DNA of 64,000 nt from Tretioscincus oriximinensis (GCA_022410635.1 JAJVDF010000361.1:451859-515858), one strand, 5' to 3'; counted from the first letter of the stretch, positions 34,105 to 45,533 are shown. A program made the numbers and translations. Notes: generated by a model from the sequence alone, not told the origin.

Positions 34105-34817
34105 TGATCCTGAGTCGAGGAGGGGGTGCCTCTAAATAGGCCGCCGCCTTGCGAGCCCCACAANAACCTCCTTGATCCTCTAGCGGTCCGCCTCAAGCAG
34201 GGGCTGGGCGGAGCTCACTGAGGTGCCAACTGGTGACTGCCTTAAACAAGGGCTGGGCAGAATTGGGCACGTGAGCCGGTATGGTGGTTTCCGTCTGATG
34301 CCGGGTAGGCCAGGCGGGGCTCGCAGGAGGCGAGCGAGNGTTGGTGGCCATCCCAAAANGGGGATTGGCGATGTCCCTGGTTCGCCCCAATGCGGGGCTG
34401 TGCGGGACTGTCAGCCAGATGCACTTCCTTACACACTCCTATCTATAGCCATGGCCTTTANTGATCCTGAGTCGAGGAGGGGGTGCCTCTAAATAGGCCG
34501 CCGCCTTGCGAGCCCCACAAAAACCTCCTTGATCCTCTAGCGGTCCGCCTCAAGCAGGGGCTGGGCGGAGCTCACTGAGGTGCCAACTGGTGACTGCCTT
34601 AAACAAGGGCTGGGCAGAATTGGGCACGTGAGCCNGTATGGTGGTTTCCGTCTGATGCCGGGTAGGCCAGGCGGGGCTCGCAGGAGGCGAGCGAGTGTTG
34701 GTGGCCATCCCAAAATGGGGATTGGCGATGTCCCTGGTTCGCCCCAATGCGGGGCTGTGCGGGACTGTCAGCCAGATGCACTTCCTTACACACTCCTATC
34801 TATAGCCATGGCCTTTA
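34105..34817 (+). repeat. Two identical 357-bp tandem units in Ngaro 3' region
   Basis: Unit 1 is 34,105-34,461 and unit 2 is 34,462-34,817. They match at every called base; only unresolved bases differ. Each starts TGATCCTGAGTCGAGGAGGG and ends TATAGCCATGGCCTTTA. The tail copy at 40,139-40,668 has only one unit. This is either the B1/B2 pair of Ngaro split direct repeats with little or no A2 between them, or a recent tandem duplication. Confidence 0.92.
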
Positions 34818-34898
34818 TTATTCCACTTATCTGCTATAATTATACCTGATTATTGGTGCTATGCTTATTAATACTGAAGACAGATGTAGACAAGATCC

Positions 34899-34904
34899 AA
34901 TAAA
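34899..34904 (+). terminator. Poly(A) signal of Ngaro-like element
   Basis: AATAAA in CCAATAAATGTTCA. The same AATAAATGTTCA is kept in the tail copy at 40,604-40,615, which supports a functional 3' end signal. Confidence 0.65.
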
Positions 34905-34958
34905 TGTTCAAAAGATACTGTGTGTTGTTCCTTGCCTGTTTCACCTTAGCCCACCAAT

Positions 34959-35859
34959 GGACTTTTCATTTATAATCCAATTAATTTTTGTTCACCCTAA
35001 AGTTTCAGGGCAGGTAGGATTACTAAACTTAAATTAAAAAAAAACCTTTTTGCATTTACCTCTTATGTGGCCCAGGAAGAGGTCTAAGAGACTTCCTTTA
35101 CAAGTTCTATCATAAAACAGCAGAGAGCCTGCTCTCTGGAATGCTCTTAGAGCATGTTTGGATACCTCAATATTCACCAGCGGTGTGAATTGTTTCAGCC
35201 TCGCTACAGGAAGCACCACTAAAAATAGTGTAGCATAAAAAAGGGGCCCTCTTGAAAGACTGGAAACAGAGCCTTGTGTCAGCTAACAGTCAGATCTGGC
35301 AATTGGGTCTAAGGTTTAATGAGCAATTCAAAATTCAAACAGGGTGATAACGATCTTGGTGATAGGGGATTACCCCATTGCTTGCCTTTCCCTTCCTTTT
35401 CTTGTGCAGAATCAGGTTAAAGGAAGGCTGTTGGTCCATTCCAGATCTTTCATCCAAGCAATCAGATTTCTGAGCTACATTGCAACTGTTTGGAAGGAGA
35501 TAGGAAGGGGTAGGGGAAGCTCACTCCAGAATAGGTGATCAGATCCAGTTTGGAAAACGGTTTAGCTGTGTCTAGCTATCAAAGGGGCTATTAACATATT
35601 TAAAAAGTACTGAAAATAAAACTACAAATAAAACCTTTATGTCCAAATCAATGATACAACCATATCTAAAATACTGTATATAGCCTTGTTCCAAAAGTCT
35701 AGCAAAGTAGTCCCATAGCATCTTATGACTTAATAAGGATGAGCTTTGCCTATAAATCCATTTCTTCAGCATCTCAAGAAGTAGATTTGCCATGCTGCAT
35801 ACTCTTTTCTTGTTAGGCTATGAGATGCTATCAGATTTCCTTGCTAGATAATCTAAACA
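34959..35859. other. Intergenic DNA with a decayed dispersed repeat
   Basis: From about 35,680 the sequence faintly resembles the repeat at 7,605-8,145 (ending AGACTAATATAGCTA near 35,875). No gene. Confidence 0.45.
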
Positions 35860-36110
35860 CAGACTAATATAGCTAAAAAGACAGATTAGAACTAGAAAAG
35901 GTTCAAAGAAAGGAAACTAAAATGCTACATGGGTCTACATGGATTTTGCTATGAAGAAAAGTTGAAAAGGTTGGATCTGTAATGAAAGAAGTAATTGTAC
36001 AGGGGACATGGTAGAGTGATATAAAATTATGTATGGGGCCGACTGAGTAAATAAGACGTTTTTCTTCCTTACCCCAAGGAGCAAAAAAACTCAGGACAAA
36101 TAAAAGACCA
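35860..36110 (+). mobile_element. Old CR1/L3-like LINE fragment
   Basis: AATTATGTATGGGGCCGACT, then AAATAAGACG and CTTACCCCAAGGAGCAAAA, follows the layout of the CR1 C-terminal region (ATCATGCATGGGATGGACAG at 27,192 and on) but is much diverged. Confidence 0.5.
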
Positions 36111-38984
36111 CTTTTTTCATATGGCAGATAGTAATTTTACATTGCAAGATATAGTGTTTGTAATCATCTTTGAAAGCTGGGACCATTAACAGATACCATG
36201 AAGGCTGTATGCCTTCTTGTGACATATGAGACAGAATANCTCTGAAGGCTAGATTCTGCAAACTGACTGTGAACAAGGAACGATTTATATTTTAGGCGTA
36301 CTTATGGATTTCTATATGTAACTGGTTGCCACCAGTAGTTCAGTGTATAAGAATGTAAGAAATGTTATTTTCCATTTACACCTTCATTGGAAGTTGAAAA
36401 AAGTGCACAAAACTACAACCAATCTCAAAACATAAATCAATAAGCAGTGAGTTAAAAAATTCAGACCAGAAATATACAAAGGACACCTTACCAACACCAA
36501 ATAGTCCAGTTGGACCATGACAGAGATATTCCTCCTGGTGTGCAGTGTTGATTCAGCTCTATGCACCAAAAAGGACAGGCCTTGGTTTTGTACAAGATGT
36601 CCATTTAGCATGATCACCTGGCCCATTCTCAGAAACTAAATCTATCAGAAAGAATATTCACTAACATACTATTAAAAGGTAATCTCAATGCAGGCAAGGA
36701 AAGGCTTCTGCTATCTACCATTATGCAGACACATGGGTGTGGCAGAAAGACCCCACAGCTTTTAGCAAAACTGCCAAACTTGTTGCCAAGCTTCAGAAGA
36801 CTGCCCACTTCTGGGATCATATCCAAACATACTGCTATAATATCCCTTATGTGCAACTTCAAAGGTAGCCTGGACCAGCCATCAACGTACTTCTCCCTTT
36901 CTAACTCTGTCCATAATGATCTACTCAGTGCATAATAGGGAATCTACACCATCGGCAATGTCCTAAAGCTTAAAGACCTGGGTGAAAAGAAATCATTCCA
37001 TATTCACATTTATTTTTAATTGAATTCATAGCATGTTCTTCATCTACACATTTTAGAACTGGCAAGAACCTATGTATATATAAAACCGATTAAAAATGTA
37101 AGTTATTTTCNCATAGGATATTAAAAGGTTTGTGAGTGGGGTGAAGTTTGTATTTGAACTTTTCTTGTCAGCTTTCATATGTGCCAGATTAGATGGATTC
37201 TAGGCTAATCTAGATGAATGCTTTTGGTCTTATATTTCATTTTGTTCTTGAATTTAGTTCTTAACTGCAAAGTAAGTACATAATACGGGAAAGGTTGAAA
37301 ACCAAAATCTGGAGACCTAAATCGTTACTACTAGTTAGACTAGAGGTTGAGATTGTCAAAATTCTAATGATAATTAAATGAACTACATATATTTTCAGTA
37401 GAGGGTTTTTTAAAAAAACAAACAAAACAAATTTCTGCCACTTTCAGAATCTACTTGCTATGTATTTTATCAATTTTAAAATTTACATCTTAAAGTAATG
37501 GTACTTTGCCTTGAACATCTTGAACGCAACAACAGAATATTTTCCTACCGTTAAAATGGTTTTTCTTCTACTTTCTTGCTCTGTTTTGTCTCCTTCTCCT
37601 TTACACACACACACACACACACACAAGGTTTGCATAATCTTTATGAATTTAGCTTCTTTATTCAGTATCAGAGAAGGGAGGGAATGTCAGTTAAGTACGA
37701 GTGTAATATCTGTGCTAGCCTGAACCTGCAAGAAAGACTTGAGCAAAAGGAAATCATATGTATAATCTGCATCTTTCTTCTCTCCAAAATACAATAATAA
37801 TGGAAATTTTGCAGACTTTGCTTGCTAAGTGTTCCTAGCTGTCATACAATAGCTTTAATTTTTGATTTATCCACAGCATTCTGCCTATCGCTGCTGAACT
37901 TGTCATCACATTGTCATTGCTTCTTTTTGCATGAGCTACTGTTGCATTTCTTTTTACATGTGGGTTGTTGGCTGGGATAATTTTTTTTCTCATAGGTAAA
38001 AATAAATCTCCTTTGTTAAATACGGTTTCCAGAAGCAAGAGATATTTGCTATGCAGCAAAACCAACACAAGATCTGTTCTGTGACTCTGATTTCAGTCGA
38101 GGTGATTTTTTTAAAAAAAAACACATGATGGTGCTTATGAAATGTGACAATATTACCAGATTTTATACAGGAAAAATAAAATCCACCTCAGTTCTCTCGT
38201 ATGTTTACATTTCCTATGGCCGTGGGGTGGGACAAGATGTTAGGGGACGTGGATATATGTGGGATTTTCTTTAGCTTTCTTCCCCCCTGTTTTTTTGTGA
38301 TGAATTTTCTCTGCTGTGAAATAAGGAGCAGTGAAATTGATTGAAGATGTTATTAAAAGAACTAACAGTGTTGATGGTGAGAGGAAAAGGCTGATGGTTT
38401 TGTTATCTGGCAGGAAAAGAATAGATGCTTGGATATGTAAGTGAGCACTGCCCTAAAGCAAAACACAAGCAGCTTCAAAACATTTTAAAAAAACAGAAAA
38501 GGGAAGGAATGGAAAGAACAAGTTTCTGAAAATCAAAGGTGAATCAAAAGGAATTGGCTTCTGCTTGGGTAAAGCAGCCAGACAGGGCACAGTAACTTAT
38601 TCACGTGACAAACTAAGAGGCAACTGCAAAGCTCCCTAGACAACTTGCCTGAAAGTGACTGCCAAGAAGCCAGATGCTGTTGCTGGAAGACTTTCTGCCA
38701 CAGTTGGGCATCTGGGTTCAGCGCTTTCCACTTAAAGAAGGGGGGGAGATGAGGAGGTGGAAGGAATCTAGATCCTGCTTATTATTAGCATCAGATATGC
38801 ATTTTGGTATCTGAATGTCATTTCATTCTTCAAAAGGGAACTTTTGAAAAGCCAAAGTTTTTTATTTTATTTAAAATATTGCTGGCTTCTTCTCATTGGA
38901 TGATTCTGAGAAGGCAGATTCATCTAGTCCAATAATGGGGCTGTATTGCTTAGGTTCTGAATGCAAAAGATAATATATTCATCT
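36111..38984. other. Intergenic DNA with a CA microsatellite
   Basis: A CA run lies at 37,602-37,625. No gene or other repeat that I can support. Confidence 0.5.
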
Positions 38985-39053
38985 GTTTTTTATTGTTAAC
39001 TGCCCGGAGATCTTCTGGTACAGGGCAGTACAGAAATGTTAAATAAATAAATA
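38985..39053 (+). mobile_element. L2-type LINE tail fragment
   Basis: TTGTTAACTGCCCGGAGATC then GAAATGTTAAATAAATAAAT is a decayed L2-like 3' terminus. Confidence 0.5.
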
Positions 39054-40138
39054 TGCCTTGTCTCTCAACTTTCTTTCCTTTTGCTTTTATTATACTTCAT
39101 TTTAATTAGCAGCTCACCTTTTCTTAATCATAACATTGCACTCTGCTTATCCATATCTATGTGGTGGGTTTGCTAAATAAGCTGTCTTGGGGTGGGGTAG
39201 GGGGACAACTGTTCACAAGTGGGAGAAATAAATCCTCCTGAACGTGGCTCAAAAATAATATCTGACCTCCTATTCTGACACAACCAGGAAACAACAATGA
39301 ACTGAACTGAACCAGGAAACAACAATGATGCCCTTGTGCACACCTAGGCCTATACTCAGGAATATCAGGATATACTGGGCCAAGCATTTGCTCCCCTCGG
39401 ACATACTTACCTTGTTCCTCCATGGTGATGGCAGTGCCCTACCTATGAGGAGAGCTGCCATCACTATGGAAAAGTGCAAGACGCTGCTGTGATCCTGTCA
39501 TGGGTCCCTCACGGTGGCTCCCTGATTCGTTGCCGGAAGTGTGATCTTGCACGACATCAGCTGAGATCTTGCTGCGGCAACAAATTGCAAGGAGAAACAC
39601 TGCTTTGGGAACAGATTTTGTGGCATTCCACAAAATCAAACTATATCTGCTCTCCAAAGTCACACTCTAAGGGGCGGTTGTAGCAAGTAGATTGCTGACA
39701 ACCCTTGAAGATGTGTGCCGAAATTGTCTGGATGGTGTTGCAATAGAGATATTAACACTTCATATGCACTTATGAATTATATATACAATTATGTGGCAAG
39801 CACCTCATCCCCTTGATCACAAACTGTTGCTGTCCTTATGCTGTCTCAGAGATGGAGAATCAATGATAGAACTTCCTTTCTGCTGTGCCCTTTCGCGTGT
39901 ATGCTGCATTTAACCACTGCACTGTTCAACAAAAATGTGGTATAATTGTAAAATACTCTATGGTCCTTATAGGACCATAATGTCCTAAATTATAGGATCA
40001 CAAGCTTATAGAACCATAGCAACCTTAGTGAACCAGAAGCTTCTCCAGTCAGGTATCCCACCTTCCTTCCAATTCTGCAGCTGTGGCACCATGAGGTAAA
40101 ATAAAAGTATCACACTACTTTCTTTTCCTGCCAATGAC
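39054..40138. other. Intergenic DNA, nothing recognised
   Basis: A 19-bp direct repeat (ACCAGGAAACAACAATGA) lies at 39,283-39,328. The segment 39,480-39,680 has GC-richer sequence with no recognised identity. No gene. Confidence 0.45.
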
Positions 40139-40668
40139 AGGGAATGAAGCCAAGCGTGATCCTGAATTAGGGAGGGTTGCTTCAATATAGGCTGCCATCT
40201 TGAGAGCCTCGATGAAATCTCCTTGATCCTCGTGTGGTCCGCCTCAAACATGGGCTGGGCGGAGCTCACGGAGATGCCAACTGATGACTGCCATAAGCAA
40301 GGGCTGGGCAGAGGTGGCATGTGAGCAAGTTGGGTGTTACCCATCTGGTGCCGGGAGGGCCAGGTGGGGCTTGCGGGAAGCGAGCAGCAGATGTGGCCAT
40401 TCCAAAGGGTGAATGGCGTTAGTCCCTGGAGCGCCCCAATGGGGGGCTGTGTGGGACCGTCAGCCAGATGCGCTTCCTTACACACTCCTCCCTCATGCTA
40501 TGGTCTTTTTATAATTCCACTACTGTTCTATGTTCCAATTTTGTTCTATGATCCAACATCAAGTATTGGTTCTGTTATTATACTTGAAGACGTATGTAAC
40601 TTTAATAAATGTTCAATTATTACTATTTATGGTCTCACGGTGCCTGTTTCTCCTTAGCCCACCAATTA
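40139..40668 (+). mobile_element. Tail-only copy of the Ngaro-like element
   Basis: It aligns with 34,090-34,104 plus one 357-bp unit plus the terminal 3' segment of the full element. Shared words include GGGCTGGGCGGAGCTCAC, CGTCAGCCAGATGC, CTTCCTTACACACTCCT, AATAAATGTTCA and CTTAGCCCACCAAT. It is visibly diverged, so it is older than the full element. It shows that one unit is an allowed form and defines the family's right end. Confidence 0.9.
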
Positions 40669-41934
40669 CTTTAAAATGCATTCGAGCAACATGAAGACTT
40701 CAAAGTATTTCAAGAAAAGGAAGTGAATTTTGTCAAATAATGCCGTGTATCCTCAAAAGCTTCCATGCTTTTATAAGGAAGCTATTACGTGAATGACATT
40801 GTAAGCAGATAATATAATGCAATACAGTCAGGCATTATGGACAACATTTCTGTATTTTCTCACAATAGTGCTCCCTTGTGATTTGTTAGCTGTGCTCACA
40901 CATAGCTAAAAAGCCATTCAAAAATGCCTCAATGGTGCTAGCATTCAACACTAGTGGTTCATCCCACCTCCAATCCACTTTAATCTATTTTGAGGATTGG
41001 ATGAGTATATTAATGTATATTAGGACAATATCGGAAGCATATTTCAGCTGTCTTTGAAATCCTCCCTTTTTTTACTGAATGTAAAAACAGTCATAGTTTC
41101 CTCATTCTTCAGTCTATTTGCTTTAAAACACAAACAAGCTGGAATGTTGGCTAAATTTGACAGAGCAGCTAAATGAGATGGAGCCAGCTATTTCTTTCTT
41201 ATTGATCTAGCTTTTTCTGGTTAAACTGCAGTGTNAGTTCTATCTTCTAGAGCAGTGTGTAAGTAAAGGAAGATAAATTTTGTACTTTTCCTTACATTAG
41301 CAGTAAACCTGTTCTATATGTTTTTCTCCTCTTACTGGTTCCAAATAGTATTGGAGGGAAAATTCTGGTGCTCTCATTTTAACCATGAAAGACCACTTTC
41401 AATATTAACATCCCAAAAGGAGGGCAGGAGTACCATCAATTGGTAGGTAAAACAGGAACTTTCAGTAAATGCAGTTGCTATTACAAACTGCATCAGCTGA
41501 AGTAGCTTCTTATTTACAACCATTAAAAATGAGTTTTTCTGGTAATCCCACTCAACTTTGTATGTAAAGATAGCAGATCAATGATGTCAAACATGAAGTG
41601 ACTTAAGCTTTACACAAACAGAGTCTGGAAAAGTTCAGTTTTGTTTTAGAAGGAATGACTGCAAGAGCTATTGATCTTGGGAGTTGAAATTCCACATAAA
41701 GGCTCTTTCCTGGCAACGTTAAAAANTGGAATGAAAGCTGTTTGGATCTGAGCTGGGTGTGTTTTCTATATAATCCAAGTGGAAAACGTATAGGCCATGT
41801 TCAATCTGAACAGCAATATGTTTTCTGAGTGGAATTTGCTCAGAAAACTGTCACAAGTACAGCTTAATGCAATTTGTGTTAAGTGCACTCTGGCGACGAT
41901 TTTGATGTTAGCTCTGACTGTTCCAAGGTCTGGT
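40669..41934. other. Intergenic DNA, nothing recognised
   Basis: No gene or repeat supported. Confidence 0.5.
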
Positions 41935-42192
41935 CCTTCGGGATCTTCTGGGAAAGGCAGAAGAACCCCCAAAGGCTGGGGTCCATTGCACTAGGAGATC
42001 TAAGAAGATCTCCTGCCTTTACCCCAACCAGCTGATCAGATTCCTTCTGCTCCTCACAGCTGAGGTTACAATCATCTATAGAAAAAGTGTGTGTGTGTGT
42101 GTGTGTGAAGGCAGAAGATCTTAGATCTCCTGCTTTCATGGATTCCAGCCTTTGGGGGTTCTTCTGCCTTTCCCAGACGACCCCAAGTACTG
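41935..42192. repeat. Long inverted repeat around a GT microsatellite
   Basis: The left arm (core 41,947-42,019) and right arm (core 42,108-42,177) pair over about 70 bp, with words TCTGGGAAAGGCAGAAGAAC, CCCCAAAGGCTGG and AGATCTAAGA against their complements. Weaker pairing extends about 12 bp outward. The loop of about 88 bp contains a GT run at 42,087-42,107. No coding frame or target duplication is evident. Confidence 0.85.
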
Positions 42193-43204
42193 GATCTCCA
42201 GCATGTGCAGTTGTTTATAAAGGACTGGAGAGGACAGAAAACAGAGGAGAGAATTCCTATTCCATTCCGCTGCTTTTCGTCCCAATTTTTTCCCTTGTGT
42301 GAACTTAGCCAAAGACTTTTCGGGATAATATTAAGGGGGCATCTATCATGCCATAAGCTATTATTGTATAATAAGTGCTTTACATGATGATTACTTTGCT
42401 GCCCAGATGGCTGGCAGTAGCACAATTAACTGCATATTAAGTATGGCTGTTACCCACATCTGGTGCTGCAGATCCAGGTATTGTGTCAGCATGAAATATC
42501 CAGATGTGTGTGACTTGCAAAAGGGAAGTGTCGAAAAAATCTTGTGAAGTTGCACCTTAAACTTCCTAGAGCTATCAGATTTCTTGATATCCATTCCACA
42601 GAGAATCAGGAATCTGTAGAGTTAGAGGGAGAAGCATCAGAAGCAGAATTGTATTCTAATACACAACATTAACTTACTTTTGCAAGTGTTTGAATAGTAG
42701 ATTCATGGTGTCATAGTTGGGCTTGGGAAGCTTCTCTACAAGGTCCTTTATGGATTTCACTCTTTTACACTTTTCTTGCATTTCTGGGAAAAGGAGAAGA
42801 AAATTACAAAGGTGTAGCTTTCAAGACAGCTGTTAAGACCCATCTTTTCAGCTTGGCTTTCAGTAATTGCTTTTGTTTTTTAAAAAAAAGAAATTAGAGG
42901 CTTTCAGAAGGTTGCTTGCAATATTCCTATTAACATTTTAACTGTTCTGTCCTGAGCCAAATATGAAAAGTTGCATCAAATCAGGCAAACAAAAGTAGAA
43001 AAAGTAGAAAAGAAATAAAAAAGAGAAAAGATTCCAACTTCAACGTATTTCTTAGGCAGCATCTCGACACTGCTTCAAAATGCTGCACTTATTATTACTG
43101 TGGAATTTTATGTTTATAGAAGAAACACTCTAAAAGAAGGAATACTGTTGGCCTACATATAAAGTTCTCAGGCAAAAGTGTTTGTTAGAAACAGTGATCA
43201 GGGG
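42193..43204. other. Intergenic DNA, nothing recognised
   Basis: AGACAGCTGTTAAGACCCAT near 42,823 may be an L2 scrap. No gene. Confidence 0.45.
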
Positions 43205-43612
43205 AAACACTTTGTATGAGAATCACAGAATCATATAGAGTTGGAAAGAATCTCCAGAATCATTGGGTCCAAACTCTTTTTCAATGGAAGATTCACTAAA
43301 ACATCCTATACAAATGGGTGTCCAGCCTCTTTCTGAACACTTCCAACAAAGGAAAACTCACCACCTCCTATGGCAACTTATTCCATTGGTTTATCACTCT
43401 TAACTGTCAGTAAGTCTTTCCTGTATCTAATCTATCTCTACTTCCTTGCAGTTTCATCCCATTGTTTCTTGTTCTTTCATGAGCCAATGAGAACAAAGCT
43501 GATTCCTCTGCTCTGTGACAGCCCTTCAGATATTTGTAGACAGCTCCTTTCAGTTTTCTCTTTTGCAGACTAATCACCCCTAGATCCTTTAACCATTCCA
43601 CATAGGATTCAG
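43205..43612 (-). mobile_element. CR1 LINE fragment
   Basis: AATCACAGAATCATATAGAG, GAATCTCCAGAATCATTGGG and CTTTCATGAGCCAATGAGAA, through AGATCCTTTAACCATTCCAC, correspond on the minus strand to the 3' region of classical amniote CR1. A different CR1 subfamily from the one at 23,003-24,515. Confidence 0.78.
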
Positions 43613-43723
43613 GAGAGCCTTGTGTGTAGGCAAATAGTCTTCCCTCTAAGCTTAGAGTATTTTCACTTTATGTTTACAACTCTCCAGTAACAATAAAACT
43701 GAAGTTTTGAAGTTGTGTCTGAA

Positions 43724-44315
43724 TAGGGCTGCCATATTTTGGCAGCCCAAAACCGGGATGGGGTTGGGGGTGAGTACACACGCGCGTGCACGCGCACATA
43801 CGGACGCTTGTAGTGAGACAGGAGAACCTCTCTTCTGCCTGTCTCACCACAAGCATCCATGTTTGTGCGTGCGTGTGTAGCTGCTCCAATGCTGGAGGCG
43901 GGGTTTCGCGCCTGCTGTCAGGCAAAGCGCGCCAACTCACCTCCAGCGGAGGAAAAATGCCTGGGTTTGTGACAGGAGAACAGAGCTTTCCTCCTGTCAC
44001 AAACCCAGGTGTTTTTTCTCTNCTGGAGGCGAGTTGGTGCGCTTTGCCTGACAGCAGGCGCGAAACCCCGTCTCCATCATTGGAGCAGCTACAGCACGCT
44101 CCGAGGTTCCTTCTAGGACCCCGGAAAGCGTCGCTCGGGCTGCAGCCATCAGCTCTGACGGCTCCTTTTCCTTTAAAATCCTGCATTTTTATATTCCCTG
44201 ATGCAGCATCAGGGAATGTAAAAATCCGGGATTTTGTCTTAAAACCCGGAGGGGACTATATTTTAGTCCCCCAAACCGGGACTGTCCTGCCTTCCCGGGA
44301 CGTATGGCAACCCTA
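43724..44315 (-). mobile_element. hAT-type MITE rich in hairpins, copy 2
   Basis: A 592-bp element in reverse orientation to copy 1, with ends TAGGGCTGCCATA and GGCAACCCTA. It is flanked by perfect 8-bp duplications TGTCTGAA (43,716-43,723 and 44,316-44,323). Its centre, 43,879-44,090, is a 212-bp palindrome whose arms of about 100 bp begin AGCTGCTCCAATGCTGGAGG. Copy 1 lacks much of one arm. The two long frames on either strand are a by-product of the palindrome and GC content, not genes. Confidence 0.93.
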
Positions 44316-44323
44316 TGTCTGAA

Positions 44324-44799
44324 TAAAGCCTCAGACTATAGCATGATCCTGAACAAAAGAAGAATGTCACATCTTGAATAAATTTCACAACTACCTTTCA
44401 CGATTCCTGTCAGATGGCAGGGTAAAATCCTTACTTTGTCTGTGCAACTTTCATGACAGTGGGGTGCGTGTTTTTGGCTGGTTTGATGATATGAACAATC
44501 CAGAAAGAGAAATATTCAACTGTTCTTTAAGATAGAACAACCAGAAGGGGGTGACTATTATGCAAATAGCCACTAGAGTGATCTGTACTACATCACTCCA
44601 TTCGTTATTATAAGCCAGGAGTTGTGTCCATAATTGGCATAGTGAATAAGAGTATTTTTGAAAGGAGGGGGGAAACCAGATATTTTCAGTGCATTGTTTT
44701 CACCAGAGAAGTAACAAAATATAATTTTATAATCTCCACATTTTCTATAGGATAAGAGAGACCCTGGGTTCAATGTGATAGAAAAGCTGTTTTACATTG
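44324..44799. other. Intergenic DNA, nothing recognised
   Basis: No gene or repeat supported. Confidence 0.45.
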
Positions 44800-45002
44800 C
44801 AAGTTACATACTGAAATACATAAAATCTTGCATGGAATGGATAAAGTGAATAGAAAAAAATATCTTCTCTATCCCACACTAGGACTAGAGGGTACTCCCT
44901 GAAGCTGATGGGCAAAAGAGTTAGCATAGATATGGGAAAGTATTTTCCTTTCCACCCAAAGGGACATTGGTCTACGAAATCCACTTCCTGAGCAGTAATG
45001 GC
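44800..45002 (+). mobile_element. CR1-type LINE ORF2 C-terminal fragment
   Basis: ATCTTGCATGGAATGGATAA, CACACTAGGACTAGAGGGTA and GAAATCCACTTCCTGAG parallel 27,190-27,360 of the better-kept copy. Confidence 0.72.
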
Positions 45003-45169
45003 TGGCCTCTGGGTTTGTTGTGACTGCTGGACACACCAGAAATTACCAGAAATTAAAATCAATGATAAAATCTCCATAGAAAATAATGGAGAGCCATTGG
45101 CCAATCGTGGGCCTTCTTAGAGGAACAAATCAAGCAGCAACAAATCAAAAAGCTCCAGACAGCTTCTTT

Positions 45170-45520
45170 TAGTGATGTTTCGGTCGCTGATCCTAGGAGT
45201 TGAACCAATGGGAGTTGAACCAATGGGAGTCCCTCTTTCAGTCTGCCTGGAGGTGCCGTTTTGTATTGGCAATTCATCTAATAGACAGAGAGCAAGTCTG
45301 GTAAGCAGGGCCGGGTTCTGGTGGCAGCAGCCTGCACATTTAACCCCCCTGGGCTGTAGCTGCAGGAGCCCTCAGAAGAAGGAAATCCTGCTGGGGTTTC
45401 CTGCAGCTGCTGCCCAGCGCAGCAAAATGTGGAGGCTGCTGCCGCCGGAGCCAGGGACAGAAGCTCCTGGGCTGCAGTCCAAGGAGCAAGCCACAAGGTA
45501 GGTTACCTTCCTTTCTCTTT
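45170..45520 (+). other. GC-rich exon-like segment, unproven
   Basis: A local GC island with an open frame containing AUG at 45,425 (MWRLLPPEPGTEAPGLQ) and ending at CACAAG followed by GTAGGT, a good donor site. It also contains a hairpin (GCTGTAGCTGCAGGA against TCCTGCAGCTGCTGCCCAG) and a 15-bp tandem repeat GGAGTTGAACCAATG at 45,199-45,228. I recognise no protein. It may be an exon or an unknown repeat. Confidence 0.2.
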
Positions 45521-45533
45521 CTGTCTTTTCTTT

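Larger units (their letters stand above)
29925..34958 (+). mobile_element. Ngaro-like DIRS-order retrotransposon, near complete
   Basis: The order Gag, reverse transcriptase-RNase H, tyrosine recombinase, SGNH hydrolase is that of vertebrate Ngaro-type elements. These use a recombinase instead of an integrase and make no target duplication. The left limit is inferred from where GC content jumps and a palindrome appears (29,933-29,950). The right limit is set by comparison with the tail copy at 40,139-40,668; similarity ends at CTTAGCCCACCAAT. The three main frames carry no stop or frameshift. About thirty single unresolved bases fall inside, far more than elsewhere. The 3' region holds a 357-bp tandem repeat, which may be one half of the split direct repeats expected for this group. 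I did not find the matching left repeat by eye. Confidence 0.9.

Noticed and set aside
34193..34849. Paired 89, 65 and 64-codon frames repeated every 357 bp
   Set aside because: They are translations of the tandem units in the Ngaro 3' region; no conserved protein features.
40006..40657. 159-codon minus and 107-codon plus frames
   Set aside because: They cross the boundary of the tail-only Ngaro copy and share no domain with any element protein.
43674..44322. Two long frames (170 and 178 codons) on opposite strands
   Set aside because: They lie entirely on the hairpin-rich hAT MITE; the palindrome makes both strands open.
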